A stretch of DNA of 64,000 bases from Rhodospirillales bacterium (GTDB lineage: Bacteria; Pseudomonadota; Alphaproteobacteria; Reyranellales; Reyranellaceae), in NCBI GenBank assembly GCA_016185145.1, contig JACPOB010000043.1, forward strand, positions 43,681 through 107,680, read 5' to 3'. The notes beneath the pieces were generated by a model. That model was not told the DNA's origin and did not search any database. It was given only the letters and a program-made list of their open reading frames with translations. Of the stretch, positions 53,048 to 61,047 are shown piece by piece (position 1 is the stretch's first letter; every line of letters starts with the position of its first letter). Made by a program: the position numbers and the translations under genes.

Positions 53048-54361
53048 ATGTCGATGAGCAAGTTCACCGGTTTCCTCGGCGCGGGCATCGTGACGTTGTC
53101 GCTGCTCGTTCCGTCTGTTGTCGCGCAGGCCCAGGAAAAGAAGATCAGGATCGGCGTCGTGTACGACCTCACCGGTCCGCTCGCCGGCGGTGGCTCCGAA
53201 CTGCAGTATCTCGGCGCGAAGATCGTGCTGGATCATTTCATCAGGAACGGCGGCGTCGAAGGCTACCAGATCGAACCGCTTTATGCCGACGCCCAGAGCA
53301 AGCCCGACGTTGCCATCAATGAAGCTGTCCGCCTCGTCGAGCAGGAAAGGGTCGACATGCTGCTGGGCTTCTACTCATCCGCGCAATGCGTGCCGGTGGC
53401 GGCCCGCGTCGAGCAGCTGAAGAAGTTCATGTGGATCACGACCTGCATCTCCTCGGCGGTGCTCGAAAACCGTCATCTCAAGTACGTCTTCCGCCCCCAG
53501 GTCAGCGGCCAACTCTACGGTAGGACGGCGACCGATTTCATCGCCAACTACGCCCGTGAGAAGTTCGGGAAAGAACCCAAGGACCTGCGCGTGGCGATCA
53601 TCCACGAGGACGGCGCCTACGGCGTCGATGTCTCCAAGGGCGACGAGGCCGGTGCGAAGAAGCACAACTTCGTTCTTACGATGAAGGAGGGCTACTCGAT
53701 CACCACGCCCGATCTTTCGGCCTTGGTCACGAAGCTGAAGCGCGCCCGGCCGGACGTGGTCTTCCACACCGGCTACAATCCCGACATCACGTTGCTGCTG
53801 CGCCAGGCGCGCGAGCAAGGGCTGAAGTTCGGCGCCCTGATCGGGCAGGGGGCAGGCTACGGCGTCTACGACAAGCTCAAGGAGAGCCTGGGCAGGGACG
53901 CGAACTACCTGTTCAACATCGATCCGATTTCGATCTGGCTCGCTAACGAGAAAACGCTCGATCCCAAGCTGCTGCCGCTCGTCAGGATGGTCGGGGAGGA
54001 ATTCGACAAGATCCGGCCCGGCGCGGCCGTACGCTCGGCGCATGTCGGCACGTCCGCCTCGACGACCTATTTGTTCCTGTCCGAGGTGCTGCCACGCGCC
54101 ATCCGGAAATACGGAGGCATCGACTCGGAGTCGTTGCGCCGGGCCGCGCTCGATCTCGAGTTGCCCGAAGGGGGCACCATGCAGGCCTTCGGCGTGAAGT
54201 TCGAGCCCGCAGAATCGACGCTCGCCGGTCAGAACCAGCGCGCCTTTCCCGTCATCACGCAGTATGTCGATGACAAAGCCTACGTCGTATGGCCGAAGAG
54301 CCAGCAGCAGCGGGAACCGGTTCTGCCGCTGCCCGCCGGCATGACGTACAGCTATCGCTAG
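53048..54361 (+). CDS. Periplasmic branched-chain-type substrate-binding protein (ABC, type 1 fold)
   Basis: A 437-residue precursor with a signal peptide ending VVAQAQ near residue 29. The mature part is LivK/LIVBP-like: KIRIGVVYDLTGPLAGGG, then LGAKIVLDHF, and VAIIHEDGAYGVDVSKG in lobe 1 to 2 crossover. No permease or ATPase genes adjoin it, so it is an orphan receptor or serves a transporter elsewhere. It follows arcA by 109 bp, with no clear promoter of the shared type, and may be cotranscribed with the deiminase operon. Ligand unknown. Confidence 0.85.
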   Translation: MSMSKFTGFLGAGIVTLSLLVPSVVAQAQEKKIRIGVVYDLTGPLAGGGSELQYLGAKIVLDHFIRNGGVEGYQIEPLYADAQSKPDVAINEAVRLVEQERVDMLLGFYSSAQCVPVAARVEQLKKFMWITTCISSAVLENRHLKYVFRPQVSGQLYGRTATDFIANYAREKFGKEPKDLRVAIIHEDGAYGVDVSKGDEAGAKKHNFVLTMKEGYSITTPDLSALVTKLKRARPDVVFHTGYNPDITLLLRQAREQGLKFGALIGQGAGYGVYDKLKESLGRDANYLFNIDPISIWLANEKTLDPKLLPLVRMVGEEFDKIRPGAAVRSAHVGTSASTTYLFLSEVLPRAIRKYGGIDSESLRRAALDLELPEGGTMQAFGVKFEPAESTLAGQNQRAFPVITQYVDDKAYVVWPKSQQQREPVLPLPAGMTYSYR

Positions 54362-54661
54362 TACCGACTTTTATTGGACGCTGATACAGCCCGACCTCAC
54401 CCTGAGGAGGCCCGCTTACGCGCATTCACATGCGCGCTTGCCGTCTCGAAGGGTGGGCTACATCGTCTTTGTTGCCATCCTTCGAGACGCCTACGCGCAT
54501 CTGAATGCGCTCAGCTGCGCGCGTCTCCTCAGGATGAGGTCATCTGTGAATCACTATTCAATGAAAGCAGGCACTGGGCGTCTCCGCAAGCGGCGGTGGG
54601 TCGGCAATCGGGCGGGGCCTGCGCCTGGCGCGGACCTCGCCCGATCGGCATCTGGCCACGC
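54362..54661. other. Intergenic region containing a dispersed repeat
   Basis: Three hundred bases between the convergent binding-protein and small-protein genes. Positions 54395-54540 are a repeat listed separately. I see no coding sequence in the rest. Confidence 0.6.
54395..54540. repeat. Inverted repeat, CCTCACCCTGAGGAG family, copy 2
   Basis: Ends CCTCACCCTGAGGAGG and CTCCTCAGGATGAGG, with inner arms GTCTCGAAGGGTGGG and CCATCCTTCGAGAC, match the copy at 27770-27876. The segments inside each arm differ: here CGCGCATTCACATGCGCG and CGCATCTGAATGCG hairpins replace the GAAGC hairpins of copy 1. It sits between convergent genes. Confidence 0.85.
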
Positions 54662-54997
54662 CTACTTGATGGCCAGCGTGGTCGTGTCGAACTTGACGGC
54701 CGTCATGCCGCCGCCCTGGAGGTCGACCACGGCGATGCCGCGACCGAAATCGAGGGCGACGATGCTGCTGGCCTTGTGCTTGTTCTTGATGCCGTTCAAC
54801 AGCATGGTCGTCAGCACTTCCGAAACCGTCTGACCCGGCTGACTCGCGCGCTTTTCGACTTCAGCGCGCTTATCCGGTGAAAGTCCGGCGAGCTCGGCCT
54901 GTTCCAAGGTCGTCGCCTTCATCTGGGCGTGGGCGGTGGATGCTGCCATCAGCGTTCCACACGCCATGAGGATTAATGCGGCACGCTTGCCAATCAT
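54662..54997 (-). CDS. Small secreted protein of unknown function
   Basis: A 111-residue precursor with signal peptide MIGKRAALILMACGTLMAASTAHAQ. The mature region has a charged helical part (ELAGLSPDKRAEVEKRAS) followed by a beta-like tail (SIVALDFGRGIAVVDLQGGGM). No family is recognised. It lies 100 bp behind the second PLDc_N/SHOCT gene on the same strand and is probably expressed with it. Confidence 0.7.
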   Translation of the reverse strand: MIGKRAALILMACGTLMAASTAHAQMKATTLEQAELAGLSPDKRAEVEKRASQPGQTVSEVLTTMLLNGIKNKHKASSIVALDFGRGIAVVDLQGGGMTAVKFDTTTLAIK

Positions 54998-55097
54998 TAT
55001 CGTTCTCCATCGGGCCCAGGTTATGATTCGCCGAGGCGGGGCCGTGCGCTCCGGCTGACTGCTGTTGCGGCTTCGCTCGACAGGAGGCCGCCGGCGG

Positions 55098-55478
55098 TTA
55101 GCCGACCAGGCGGCTTCTGAGCATCAGGTATTCCTCGTTGGAAATGACGTTCTCGGCCTTCAGGCGGTCGAGCTTCAGCAACTCGTCGGCCGGGCTGCTG
55201 CCCACGAACTGGCGCACGGCATCGTGCATCTCCTCGGTCTGCGCCTTCTTGCGGTCCGCCATGCCGGCGCCCTCGCGCAGGATGTAGGCGAAGGTGCCGA
55301 CATAGGGCAGGCCGATGAGAAGAACGGCCCAGAGAAACTTGCCGACCTCGGATACATCTCGTCTGCGGAACAAGTCGCTTGTCGTCATGACGAGCAACCA
55401 CAACCACAAAACGAGGATGAACACGCCAACGATCTCGATCAGGAAGCTGGCGAATGACGTACCGTCCGAAAGCAGCAT
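55098..55478 (-). CDS. PLDc_N/SHOCT membrane protein (paralogue 2)
   Basis: A 126-residue paralogue of the protein at 45908-46288. Two helices (GVFILVLWLWLLVMTTSDLF, then FLWAVLLIGLPYVGTFAYIL) are followed by a charged linker and C-terminal SHOCT motif (ELLKLDRLKAENVISNEEYLML). Same length, same order of motifs. The start at 55478 is downstream of promoter F, whose -10 lies at 55515-55510; open frame upstream of it is therefore not coding. Confidence 0.87.
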   Translation of the reverse strand: MLLSDGTSFASFLIEIVGVFILVLWLWLLVMTTSDLFRRRDVSEVGKFLWAVLLIGLPYVGTFAYILREGAGMADRKKAQTEEMHDAVRQFVGSSPADELLKLDRLKAENVISNEEYLMLRSRLVG

Positions 55479-55509
55479 GGTCTTCGCGCCCCATTTTGTT
55501 TGATGGCGG

Positions 55510-55575
55510 ATTTTACGAGTGCCGTTCACGAACACATCGGCGCGAAGTCCCAGGACTATGCCGCCTGTCCCAATC
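55510..55575 (-). promoter_or_regulatory. GGGAY-N15-GGGAC-type promoter of second PLDc_N/SHOCT gene (site F)
   Basis: On the minus strand: ATTGGGAC, 15 bases with core CGGCATAGTCC, GGGAC, eight bases, GATGTG, 17-base spacer, TAAAAT (55515-55510). Its geometry is identical to site D'. Confidence 0.72.
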
Positions 55576-55815
55576 TCGCGAAGCTGGGCGAGTTGCGGGG
55601 AGCCTACGATGCGAGCATGCAGCTGCGAGTGGCATTCGAGGACCAGGCAAGAGACGGCCCGAAGGGGTGCATTTGGTATGCACGGCACATTGCGGAGACG
55701 TGGTGCCAAGCGCCATCGAACTGTCGACGGCGTTTCAGGAAGACAAGCTCTTCGCGATCGAACGGGATCTCGTCTGTTGCCGCCGCAAACCAAAACGCCG
55801 CGCGCAGATTCTCTT

Positions 55816-55882
55816 CAAAAAGGGACGACGCAACCATTGTGGGGACGCCTGGCACAGCAAGGATTCCGAGTGGAGTGCTATC
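55816..55882 (+). promoter_or_regulatory. GGGAY-N15-GGGAC-type promoter of small secreted protein gene (site H)
   Basis: AAAAGGGAC at 55816-55824, 15 bases (GACGCAACCATTGTG), GGGAC at 55840-55844, then TATCGT at 55877-55882. Spacing equals that of the other sites; the centre is less conserved. Confidence 0.55.
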
Positions 55883-55932
55883 GTTCTGTGTCCGCGCATC
55901 AGCACGGATTGAACCTACTGAGGATGGCAGCC

Positions 55933-56190
55933 ATGACTATCGGTCGCATACTGACGCTGACGGGTTCCGTTGTTCTCATCTCCACCGCATCGTTCGCGCA
56001 GCCGATGAGCGACGCGGACTATTGCCATCAGTTGTCCAGCTTGTATCGCATGTTCTCTCGCGCCCAGACGGCCAACGCAACGGCCGCTGCTGCGATGAAC
56101 GAGTGCGACAAGGGCAACTTTGCGGTCGGTATTGCCAGGCTCGAGCAGATCCTGAACGACCGCCGCATTCCGCTCCCTCCGCGCGGCTAG
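55933..56190 (+). CDS. Small secreted protein of unknown function
   Basis: An 85-residue precursor with signal peptide MTIGRILTLTGSVVLISTASFAQ. The mature part is helical with two cysteines (DYCHQL and NECDKG) and a Pro-rich end (RRIPLPPRG). No family is recognised. ATG 55933 is preferred to ATG 55924 because GAGG lies 9 bases before it. It is preceded by promoter H and followed by a strong hairpin. Confidence 0.65.
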   Translation: MTIGRILTLTGSVVLISTASFAQPMSDADYCHQLSSLYRMFSRAQTANATAAAAMNECDKGNFAVGIARLEQILNDRRIPLPPRG

Positions 56191-56220
56191 TCGCCACCGA
56201 CGCGGGCAAGGGCTGACATC

Positions 56221-56252
56221 GGGAGGCAGGGCGCATCCGTGCTCTGCCTCCC
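56221..56252 (+). terminator. GC-rich hairpin after small secreted protein gene
   Basis: GGGAGGCAG and CTGCCTCCC form a stem extended by GC pairs around GCATCCGT, about 30 bases after the stop at 56190. There is no U-tract, so it may be an attenuator or a Rho-dependent site ahead of the AraC gene at 56335. Confidence 0.4.
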
Positions 56253-56334
56253 GTGGTCGGCGAAATCCCGGGGCCATCCCGGGTCAAGGGGAGCATTAAG
56301 TTGCTGGCTGGAATGCACGTCAGGGGTGAGAGCC

Positions 56335-57348
56335 ATGGACCCTTGCACTTTCTCAACCGACTCGTTCGCGCCGAGGGAACAGCGGACGGCATGGTCCGAG
56401 TGGTTCCAGCCGGTCTTCGACGTGCTTTCGGACGACGATGACGGGCGGGGCTTCAGCGGCCGATACAAGATCTGGAAGATCGGCGACATAAGCCTGACCT
56501 GGGCCTCGGCTCCCGCCGCGCGGACGGTGCGCCTGCCCTCGCATGTGCGGCGAAGCCCGATCGATCACTGGGTCATCACCTACTGCCGAAACGGGCCCAC
56601 CGCGATGTCGACGAGGAGCGGACAGCTCGACGCGCGGCCGGGCGTGCCGTTCGTCTGGTCACTGGGTCATGACTCCGACAGCCGGAGAACCACCGCGGAG
56701 CGGCTTCAGCTCTACCTGCCGCGCGATTCATTCAGCAGCAGCAGGGCAAGCCTCGATATGGCGGTGGGGTCGGCCGTCGTCGGTCAGCACGGAACGATGC
56801 TCGCCGACTACATGGTCATGCTGGAGCGCAACATGGCGAGCCTGACGGCCGAGGACGCTGCCCGACTTCCGGCGGCGATCGAGGTCATGGTCGCCGCCTG
56901 CCTCGCGCCATCGCCCGATCGGGCCGCCAGTGCTTTGCGGCAGATCGAGCTCACGCTCATGGAGAGGGTGCGTCAGGCAGTGCGGCGCAATCTGCGCTCG
57001 CCGTCCCTCGGGCCGGACAAACTCTGCCGGGAGGCGGCAATGTCGCGGTCCCAGCTCTATCGCGTGCTCGAAGATGAAGGCGGCGCGGCCGCCTATATCC
57101 GGCGCTGCCGGTTGGCCGAGAGCTTCACCATGCTATGCGATACGTCCAAGAGCGTGGCGATCGGGAGGCTGGCAGAGCTGCTGTGCTTCGCCGACGCCTC
57201 GACGTTCAGCCGCGCCTTCCGCCGGGAGTTCGGCATGAGCCCGAGCGAGGCGCGCAACTCGGCCCTCGCCGGCGTCTATCCGACGATGAGCCCGAGCCGG
57301 GCCAACGTCTCCGGCACGCGGAGCTTCGGCGACTGCCTTCGTCCGTAG
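56335..57348 (+). CDS. AraC-family transcriptional regulator (paralogue 3)
   Basis: A 337-residue paralogue of the regulators at 34849 and 48072: sensor with IDHWVITYCRNG and MLADYMVMLERNM, HTH pair with LCREAAMSRSQLYRVLEDEGG and ASTFSRAFRREFGMSPSEAR, ending SFGDCLRP. The DNA-recognition region is nearly identical among the three, implying overlapping targets. Its upstream region lacks the GGGAC repeat. ATG 56335 has AGGGGTGAG upstream; longer frames extend through the hairpin and are less likely. Confidence 0.92.
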   Translation: MDPCTFSTDSFAPREQRTAWSEWFQPVFDVLSDDDDGRGFSGRYKIWKIGDISLTWASAPAARTVRLPSHVRRSPIDHWVITYCRNGPTAMSTRSGQLDARPGVPFVWSLGHDSDSRRTTAERLQLYLPRDSFSSSRASLDMAVGSAVVGQHGTMLADYMVMLERNMASLTAEDAARLPAAIEVMVAACLAPSPDRAASALRQIELTLMERVRQAVRRNLRSPSLGPDKLCREAAMSRSQLYRVLEDEGGAAAYIRRCRLAESFTMLCDTSKSVAIGRLAELLCFADASTFSRAFRREFGMSPSEARNSALAGVYPTMSPSRANVSGTRSFGDCLRP

Positions 57349-57355
57349 CGACGCC

Positions 57356-57703
57356 TCACAAGTGACCGAGCTCGATCGCCACCCGGCGATTGCCGACGAT
57401 ACCGGTTCCAACCCATCGATCCCCTGTGCGCGTGAGGTCGAAAGGCCCACCCTGGCCGTTGCCGCAGTCGAAGGTGCCCCTGGCATTCTCGGTCGTCAGG
57501 TAGACGAACCGTCCCGAGCAGGTCACGCCGCTGTTCGTGGTGAAGGTCAGGTTACCCGACTTGTCGACCACAGACCCGCGCGCCGACCCGACGAAGGTCT
57601 CGGTGCCGGTGGGCCCGTCGATCGAGCCGCGCACCTGGTCCGGAGCACACGCCGCCGTGGTCAGGACTGCAACGGAGCAACACCAGAGAACGGCCTTCAC
57701 CAT
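57356..57703 (-). CDS. Small lipoprotein of unknown function
   Basis: A 115-residue precursor with lipobox TTAAC near residue 18. The mature beta-rich part contains VTCSGRFVYLTTENARGTF then DCGNGQGGPFDLTRTG, a pattern seen in small bacterial lipoproteins with Gly-rich repeats; no named family is certain. AGGAGG precedes ATG 57703. It is driven by promoter D' and ends 7 bp from the convergent AraC gene. Confidence 0.7.
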   Translation of the reverse strand: MVKAVLWCCSVAVLTTAACAPDQVRGSIDGPTGTETFVGSARGSVVDKSGNLTFTTNSGVTCSGRFVYLTTENARGTFDCGNGQGGPFDLTRTGDRWVGTGIVGNRRVAIELGHL

Positions 57704-57732
57704 TCGATGCCTCCTGCCGACGCCATGGTTCC

Positions 57733-57798
57733 ATTCTAGCGCTGGTTCTTCGGCGCACATCGGCGTGCCGTCCCATGATTGGTCCCGGCGTCCCGATC
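57733..57798 (-). promoter_or_regulatory. GGGAY-N15-GGGAC-type promoter, leftward of abutting pair (site D')
   Basis: On the minus strand: ATCGGGAC, 15 bases with core GGGACCAATC, GGGAC, eight bases, GATGTG, 17-base spacer, TAGAAT (57738-57733). It serves the lipoprotein gene at 57703. Confidence 0.75.
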
Positions 57799-57864
57799 TT
57801 TGGGATGTGCGGCACGAGATCGGGACGGGGCGTCAGCGCACAGCACTGGTGGTGGCCGTACACT
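57798..57864 (+). promoter_or_regulatory. GGGAY-N15-GGGAC-type promoter, rightward of abutting pair (site D)
   Basis: CTTTGGGAT, 15 bases (GTGCGGCACGAGATC), GGGAC at 57822-57826, then TACACT at 57859-57864. It abuts site D' back to back and serves the gene at 57892. Confidence 0.65.
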
Positions 57865-57891
57865 GGTCGCGACAACGAACTGGTGCACGCT

Positions 57892-58353
57892 ATGGCCATC
57901 TTCACCACGAGAAGACCCTTGTTGGTTGCCCTCGGCCTCCTGCCGTTGACGTTCAGTGTCCGGGCGATGGCTTGGCCGCTGATCACGCCTGAAGAGGAGG
58001 GGCGCGACAGGGCCGCGCCGGACGTGACGGCGCCACCCGATCGGCCGCCGCCGCCGACCATCACACTGGTGCGGCCCGACATCTCCCAACCGATCCGCAA
58101 TCCGGTGACGATCGAGGTCCAGTTCACCCCTGGACCAGGCAGCTCGGTCAACATGGACAGCTTCAACGCCACCTATGGCCGGCTGGGCATCAACATCACG
58201 CGGCGGCTGCTCGATCACGCGGTAGCGACCACCGACGGCCTTTCAGCCACCGATGTCGAGCTGCCCTCGGGCGATCACCGGATCACGTTGTCGATTGCCG
58301 ACACGTCGGGACGAACCGCCTCCAAGACGCTCCGCTTTTCGGTCGCCCGATAG
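57892..58353 (+). CDS. Secreted Ig-like-domain protein of unknown function
   Basis: A 153-residue precursor with a signal peptide (LLVALGLLPLTFSVRAMA). A Pro-rich linker (APPDRPPPPTITLV) leads into a beta-sandwich-like domain (NPVTIEVQFTPGPGSSVNM, ending GDHRITLSIADTSGRTASK), which resembles Ig-like folds. ATG 57892 is supported by promoter D just upstream; the open frame reaching 57775 would start inside the operator. The last 79 bases overlap the convergent patatin gene. Confidence 0.7.
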   Translation: MAIFTTRRPLLVALGLLPLTFSVRAMAWPLITPEEEGRDRAAPDVTAPPDRPPPPTITLVRPDISQPIRNPVTIEVQFTPGPGSSVNMDSFNATYGRLGINITRRLLDHAVATTDGLSATDVELPSGDHRITLSIADTSGRTASKTLRFSVAR

Positions 58354-59606
58354 GGCGCGCGTGCGGAGACTGCTTCGCGCTCGGGCCGCGTGGTGTGCAG
58401 CCCGGGCGGCACCTTGTGCCACAGGCGGCCATCCGTGGCCTGGTTGTAGCCGTAGTCGAACAGCGCCCGCATGTAGGCTTCGTCGAACGGACCTGACCTT
58501 GGCACATTGAAGTCGGCGCTCATGTAGGCGAGGTTGAAGTCGAGCCCATCGCGCTTGGTCAGGAAGTAGGCACGCACCACGTCGTTGTAGCCGCTCGACT
58601 GCAGCATCGTGCTGACCGCACGGCTGGCGATCGGGATGGTGCGGCGCTCGACCTCGGTGTGCTGTGGATCGAGCAGGCCGTTGCGGATGATGTAGGCGGT
58701 CTGGCGACGTCCGACGGGGACGAGCCTGACGTCGATCGAGCCGGGATAGAGGAAGAGCTGGGAGATGGTGCCGCCATCGACGTGCATTTCCTGGAACTCG
58801 ACGCCATCGACATCGACATCGATCATTGCCGGCTGGAAAGCGCCGGGAATCGAAGCCGAGGCCAGCAGGATCTTGCGGAACAGGTCCAGCGCCTTGGGAT
58901 GCCGGCTGGCCGCGATGGCGCCGACGTTCCAGATCACCGGCCTCTGGGCGTCGAGGTCGGTGGTGCCGATCATCAGCAGCCGCCCCTTCTGGTACTCGGC
59001 GGCGATGGCATCGAGCAGCCTCTGGTCCGCGTAGTTGGAGATGGTGTCGGCGAGCGGGCTGGCGTCGGCCATGGCATCGCTGAACAGCAACGCCGTGAGG
59101 CGACGCCGGAGGAAGATCCGGTCGCGTCCCATGGTCGTGTAGAGCCGATGCAGCATGGGATCGTAGGCGGATCCCAGGAAGGCGAAGGGTGCGATCAGGG
59201 CGCCGGTGCTGATGCCGGTGACCATCTTGAATTCCGGCCGAGTGCCGGTCGTCGTCCAGCCGTTGAGGGCGCCGGCGCCGAAGGCGCCATTGTCGGCGCC
59301 GCCGGATATGGCGAGGAACGAGGCGGGCGGCATCGGGTCGGCCGGCTGGCCGGCCGCTCGCAACGCGGCGCGCTCGCGCTCCACCGCCTGCAGTACTTCC
59401 GCCACCATGGGAGCCGGATCTCCGTCCGCATAGAAGCGCGCATTGGGAATGCCGAGCGGCTGGGCACGGACTGTATCGGAGGGCGGCACGGCGGGGCCCC
59501 GTGACAGGGCCGAGCACCCGGCCACGAGGGCAAGACCGATCAACGAGGCGGCAACCGAAGCGAAAAGACGGATCAACGCTGTCCCTCCTCGAATGGCCCG
59601 CTGCAT
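58275..59606 (-). CDS. Patatin-like phospholipase lipoprotein
   Basis: A 443-residue lipoprotein with lipobox LVAGC (C31). Patatin motifs: oxyanion loop SGGADNGAFGAG (101-112), nucleophile elbow GISTG (S133) and catalytic Asp in VDGG (D277). It is likely an envelope-located phospholipase/acylhydrolase. It lies 4 bp behind the antiporter gene and would be cotranscribed from promoter E. Its 3' end overlaps the convergent gene at 57892 by 79 bp. Confidence 0.9.
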   Translation of the reverse strand: MQRAIRGGTALIRLFASVAASLIGLALVAGCSALSRGPAVPPSDTVRAQPLGIPNARFYADGDPAPMVAEVLQAVERERAALRAAGQPADPMPPASFLAISGGADNGAFGAGALNGWTTTGTRPEFKMVTGISTGALIAPFAFLGSAYDPMLHRLYTTMGRDRIFLRRRLTALLFSDAMADASPLADTISNYADQRLLDAIAAEYQKGRLLMIGTTDLDAQRPVIWNVGAIAASRHPKALDLFRKILLASASIPGAFQPAMIDVDVDGVEFQEMHVDGGTISQLFLYPGSIDVRLVPVGRRQTAYIIRNGLLDPQHTEVERRTIPIASRAVSTMLQSSGYNDVVRAYFLTKRDGLDFNLAYMSADFNVPRSGPFDEAYMRALFDYGYNQATDGRLWHKVPPGLHTTRPEREAVSARAPYRATEKRSVLEAVRPDVSAIDNVIR

Positions 59607-59610
59607 CCTT

Positions 59611-61041
59611 TCAGATGGAGAGGCCGCCCGAGGCTAGACCATAGAGCGCGCCGATGGCCACCGCGCACGCAACGCCGAAGGGAACCCATTCCACCCGGGT
59701 GAATACCGGCTTGCCCTGCTCGCGCCGCGCGATCACGAACAGAAGGGTGCCCGGCGCATAGAGCAGCGCCGACAACATCAGCAATTCGTGCCCGCCGGCA
59801 TAGAGCATGCCGATGGCATAGACCGTCGCTATGCCGCCGCGCAGCCAGTCCCGTTTGCGGTCGCGTTCTCCGGGACGGTAGGTCTCGCCGGTCCAGGCGA
59901 GCTTGAGGCCGTAGGCGGCGACGAACAGGTAGGGGATCAGCGTCATGGCGCTGGTCATCTTGAGCGCCAGATGGAAGGCGTACTCGGCGAACCAGCTCAC
60001 CAGCAGGAAGGCCTGGATGAGCGCGTTGGTCATCCACAAGGCCGCGGCCGGCGCATCGTTGGCGTTGGTGCCGGCGAGGAAGGCCGGCATGGTGCGGTTC
60101 TGCGCCGCCGAATAGACGACCTCGGCCGCCAGCAACGACCATGAGAGGTAGTTGCCCAGCACCGAGATCAGCAGCCCGATGCTGATGAAGATCTTGCCCC
60201 ATGGGCCGACGATCGCCTCCAGCACACCGGCCATCGACGGCGAGGGCAGGGTCGCCAGATCGGCGCGCGGCAGCACACCGTAAGACAGCATCGTGACCAG
60301 GATCATCAGGCAAAGAACGCCGAGGAAGCCGAGTACGGTCGCGATGCCGACGTCGTTGCGATTTTTGGCATAGCGCGAGTAGACGCTCGCCCCCTCGATG
60401 CCGACGAACAGGAACACCGTGACCAGCATTGAGTTGCGGGCCTGGTTCGCGACGTTGCTGAAGGTCGCTTCCTCGCCTCCCCAGAAGTTGAGCACGAAGA
60501 GATCGGCGTTGAAGAAGGCGATCGCAACGATGATGAACAGCCCGATCGGTATGATCTTGGCCACGGTCGCGATGGTGTTGAGCGTGGTCGCTTCCTTGAC
60601 GCCGCGCAGGATCAGGAAATGCACGGCCCACAGCAGGGCCGACGCGGAGAGGATGGCGAACGGGGTCGTGCCGTCGCCGAACACCGGGAAGAACAGGCCG
60701 AGCGTCGCCTTGATCAGGATGAGGCAGGCGGTGTCGGCGAAGCACGCCCCGATCCAGTAGCCGGCAGCGGACGCGAAACCGGCATATTCGCCGAACCCGG
60801 CCTTGGCATAGGCATAGATGCCGGCATCGAGGTCCGGCCGACGGCGCGCCAGGACCTGGAAAGTGAAGGCCAGCATCAGCATGCCGACGCCGGCGATCAG
60901 CCAGGCGATGAGCGCTCCGGCAACACCGGTCACACGGCCGAATGCCGATGGCGTCGCGAAGATGCCGGATCCGATCATCGAACCCACCACCAGGGCGATA
61001 AGGGCGCGCAGCGGCAGCTTCTGTTCGGCGCTCATCGACAT
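59611..61041 (-). CDS. APC-family basic amino acid antiporter (ArcD-like, paralogue 2)
   Basis: A 476-residue transporter closely related to the one at 50215: VVGSMIGSGIFATPSAFG loop, DAGIYAYAKAGFGEYAGF, FVGIEGASVYSRYAKNR and a shared C-terminal LLYAPGTLLFVIARREQGKPV. It probably exchanges arginine with ornithine or citrulline. It is separated from arcA but has the same type of promoter. The -10 hexamer ends only six bases before ATG 61041, so the message may be leaderless or start at the second ATG (61035). Confidence 0.87.
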   Translation of the reverse strand: MSMSAEQKLPLRALIALVVGSMIGSGIFATPSAFGRVTGVAGALIAWLIAGVGMLMLAFTFQVLARRRPDLDAGIYAYAKAGFGEYAGFASAAGYWIGACFADTACLILIKATLGLFFPVFGDGTTPFAILSASALLWAVHFLILRGVKEATTLNTIATVAKIIPIGLFIIVAIAFFNADLFVLNFWGGEEATFSNVANQARNSMLVTVFLFVGIEGASVYSRYAKNRNDVGIATVLGFLGVLCLMILVTMLSYGVLPRADLATLPSPSMAGVLEAIVGPWGKIFISIGLLISVLGNYLSWSLLAAEVVYSAAQNRTMPAFLAGTNANDAPAAALWMTNALIQAFLLVSWFAEYAFHLALKMTSAMTLIPYLFVAAYGLKLAWTGETYRPGERDRKRDWLRGGIATVYAIGMLYAGGHELLMLSALLYAPGTLLFVIARREQGKPVFTRVEWVPFGVACAVAIGALYGLASGGLSI

Positions 61042-61047
61042 GCGCCG

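Larger units (their letters stand above)
55479..55932. other. Intergenic region with two opposed regulon promoters and possible ORF remnant
   Basis: A 454-base stretch holding promoter F (leftward) and promoter H (rightward). Plus-strand frames read naturally at first (from 55503: ADFTSAVHEHIGAKSQDYAA) and later in a different frame (to TGA 55912: AIELSTAFQEDKLFAIERDL). This would fit a frameshifted ancestral gene, but no family is recognised and no intact ORF exists. Confidence 0.4.
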
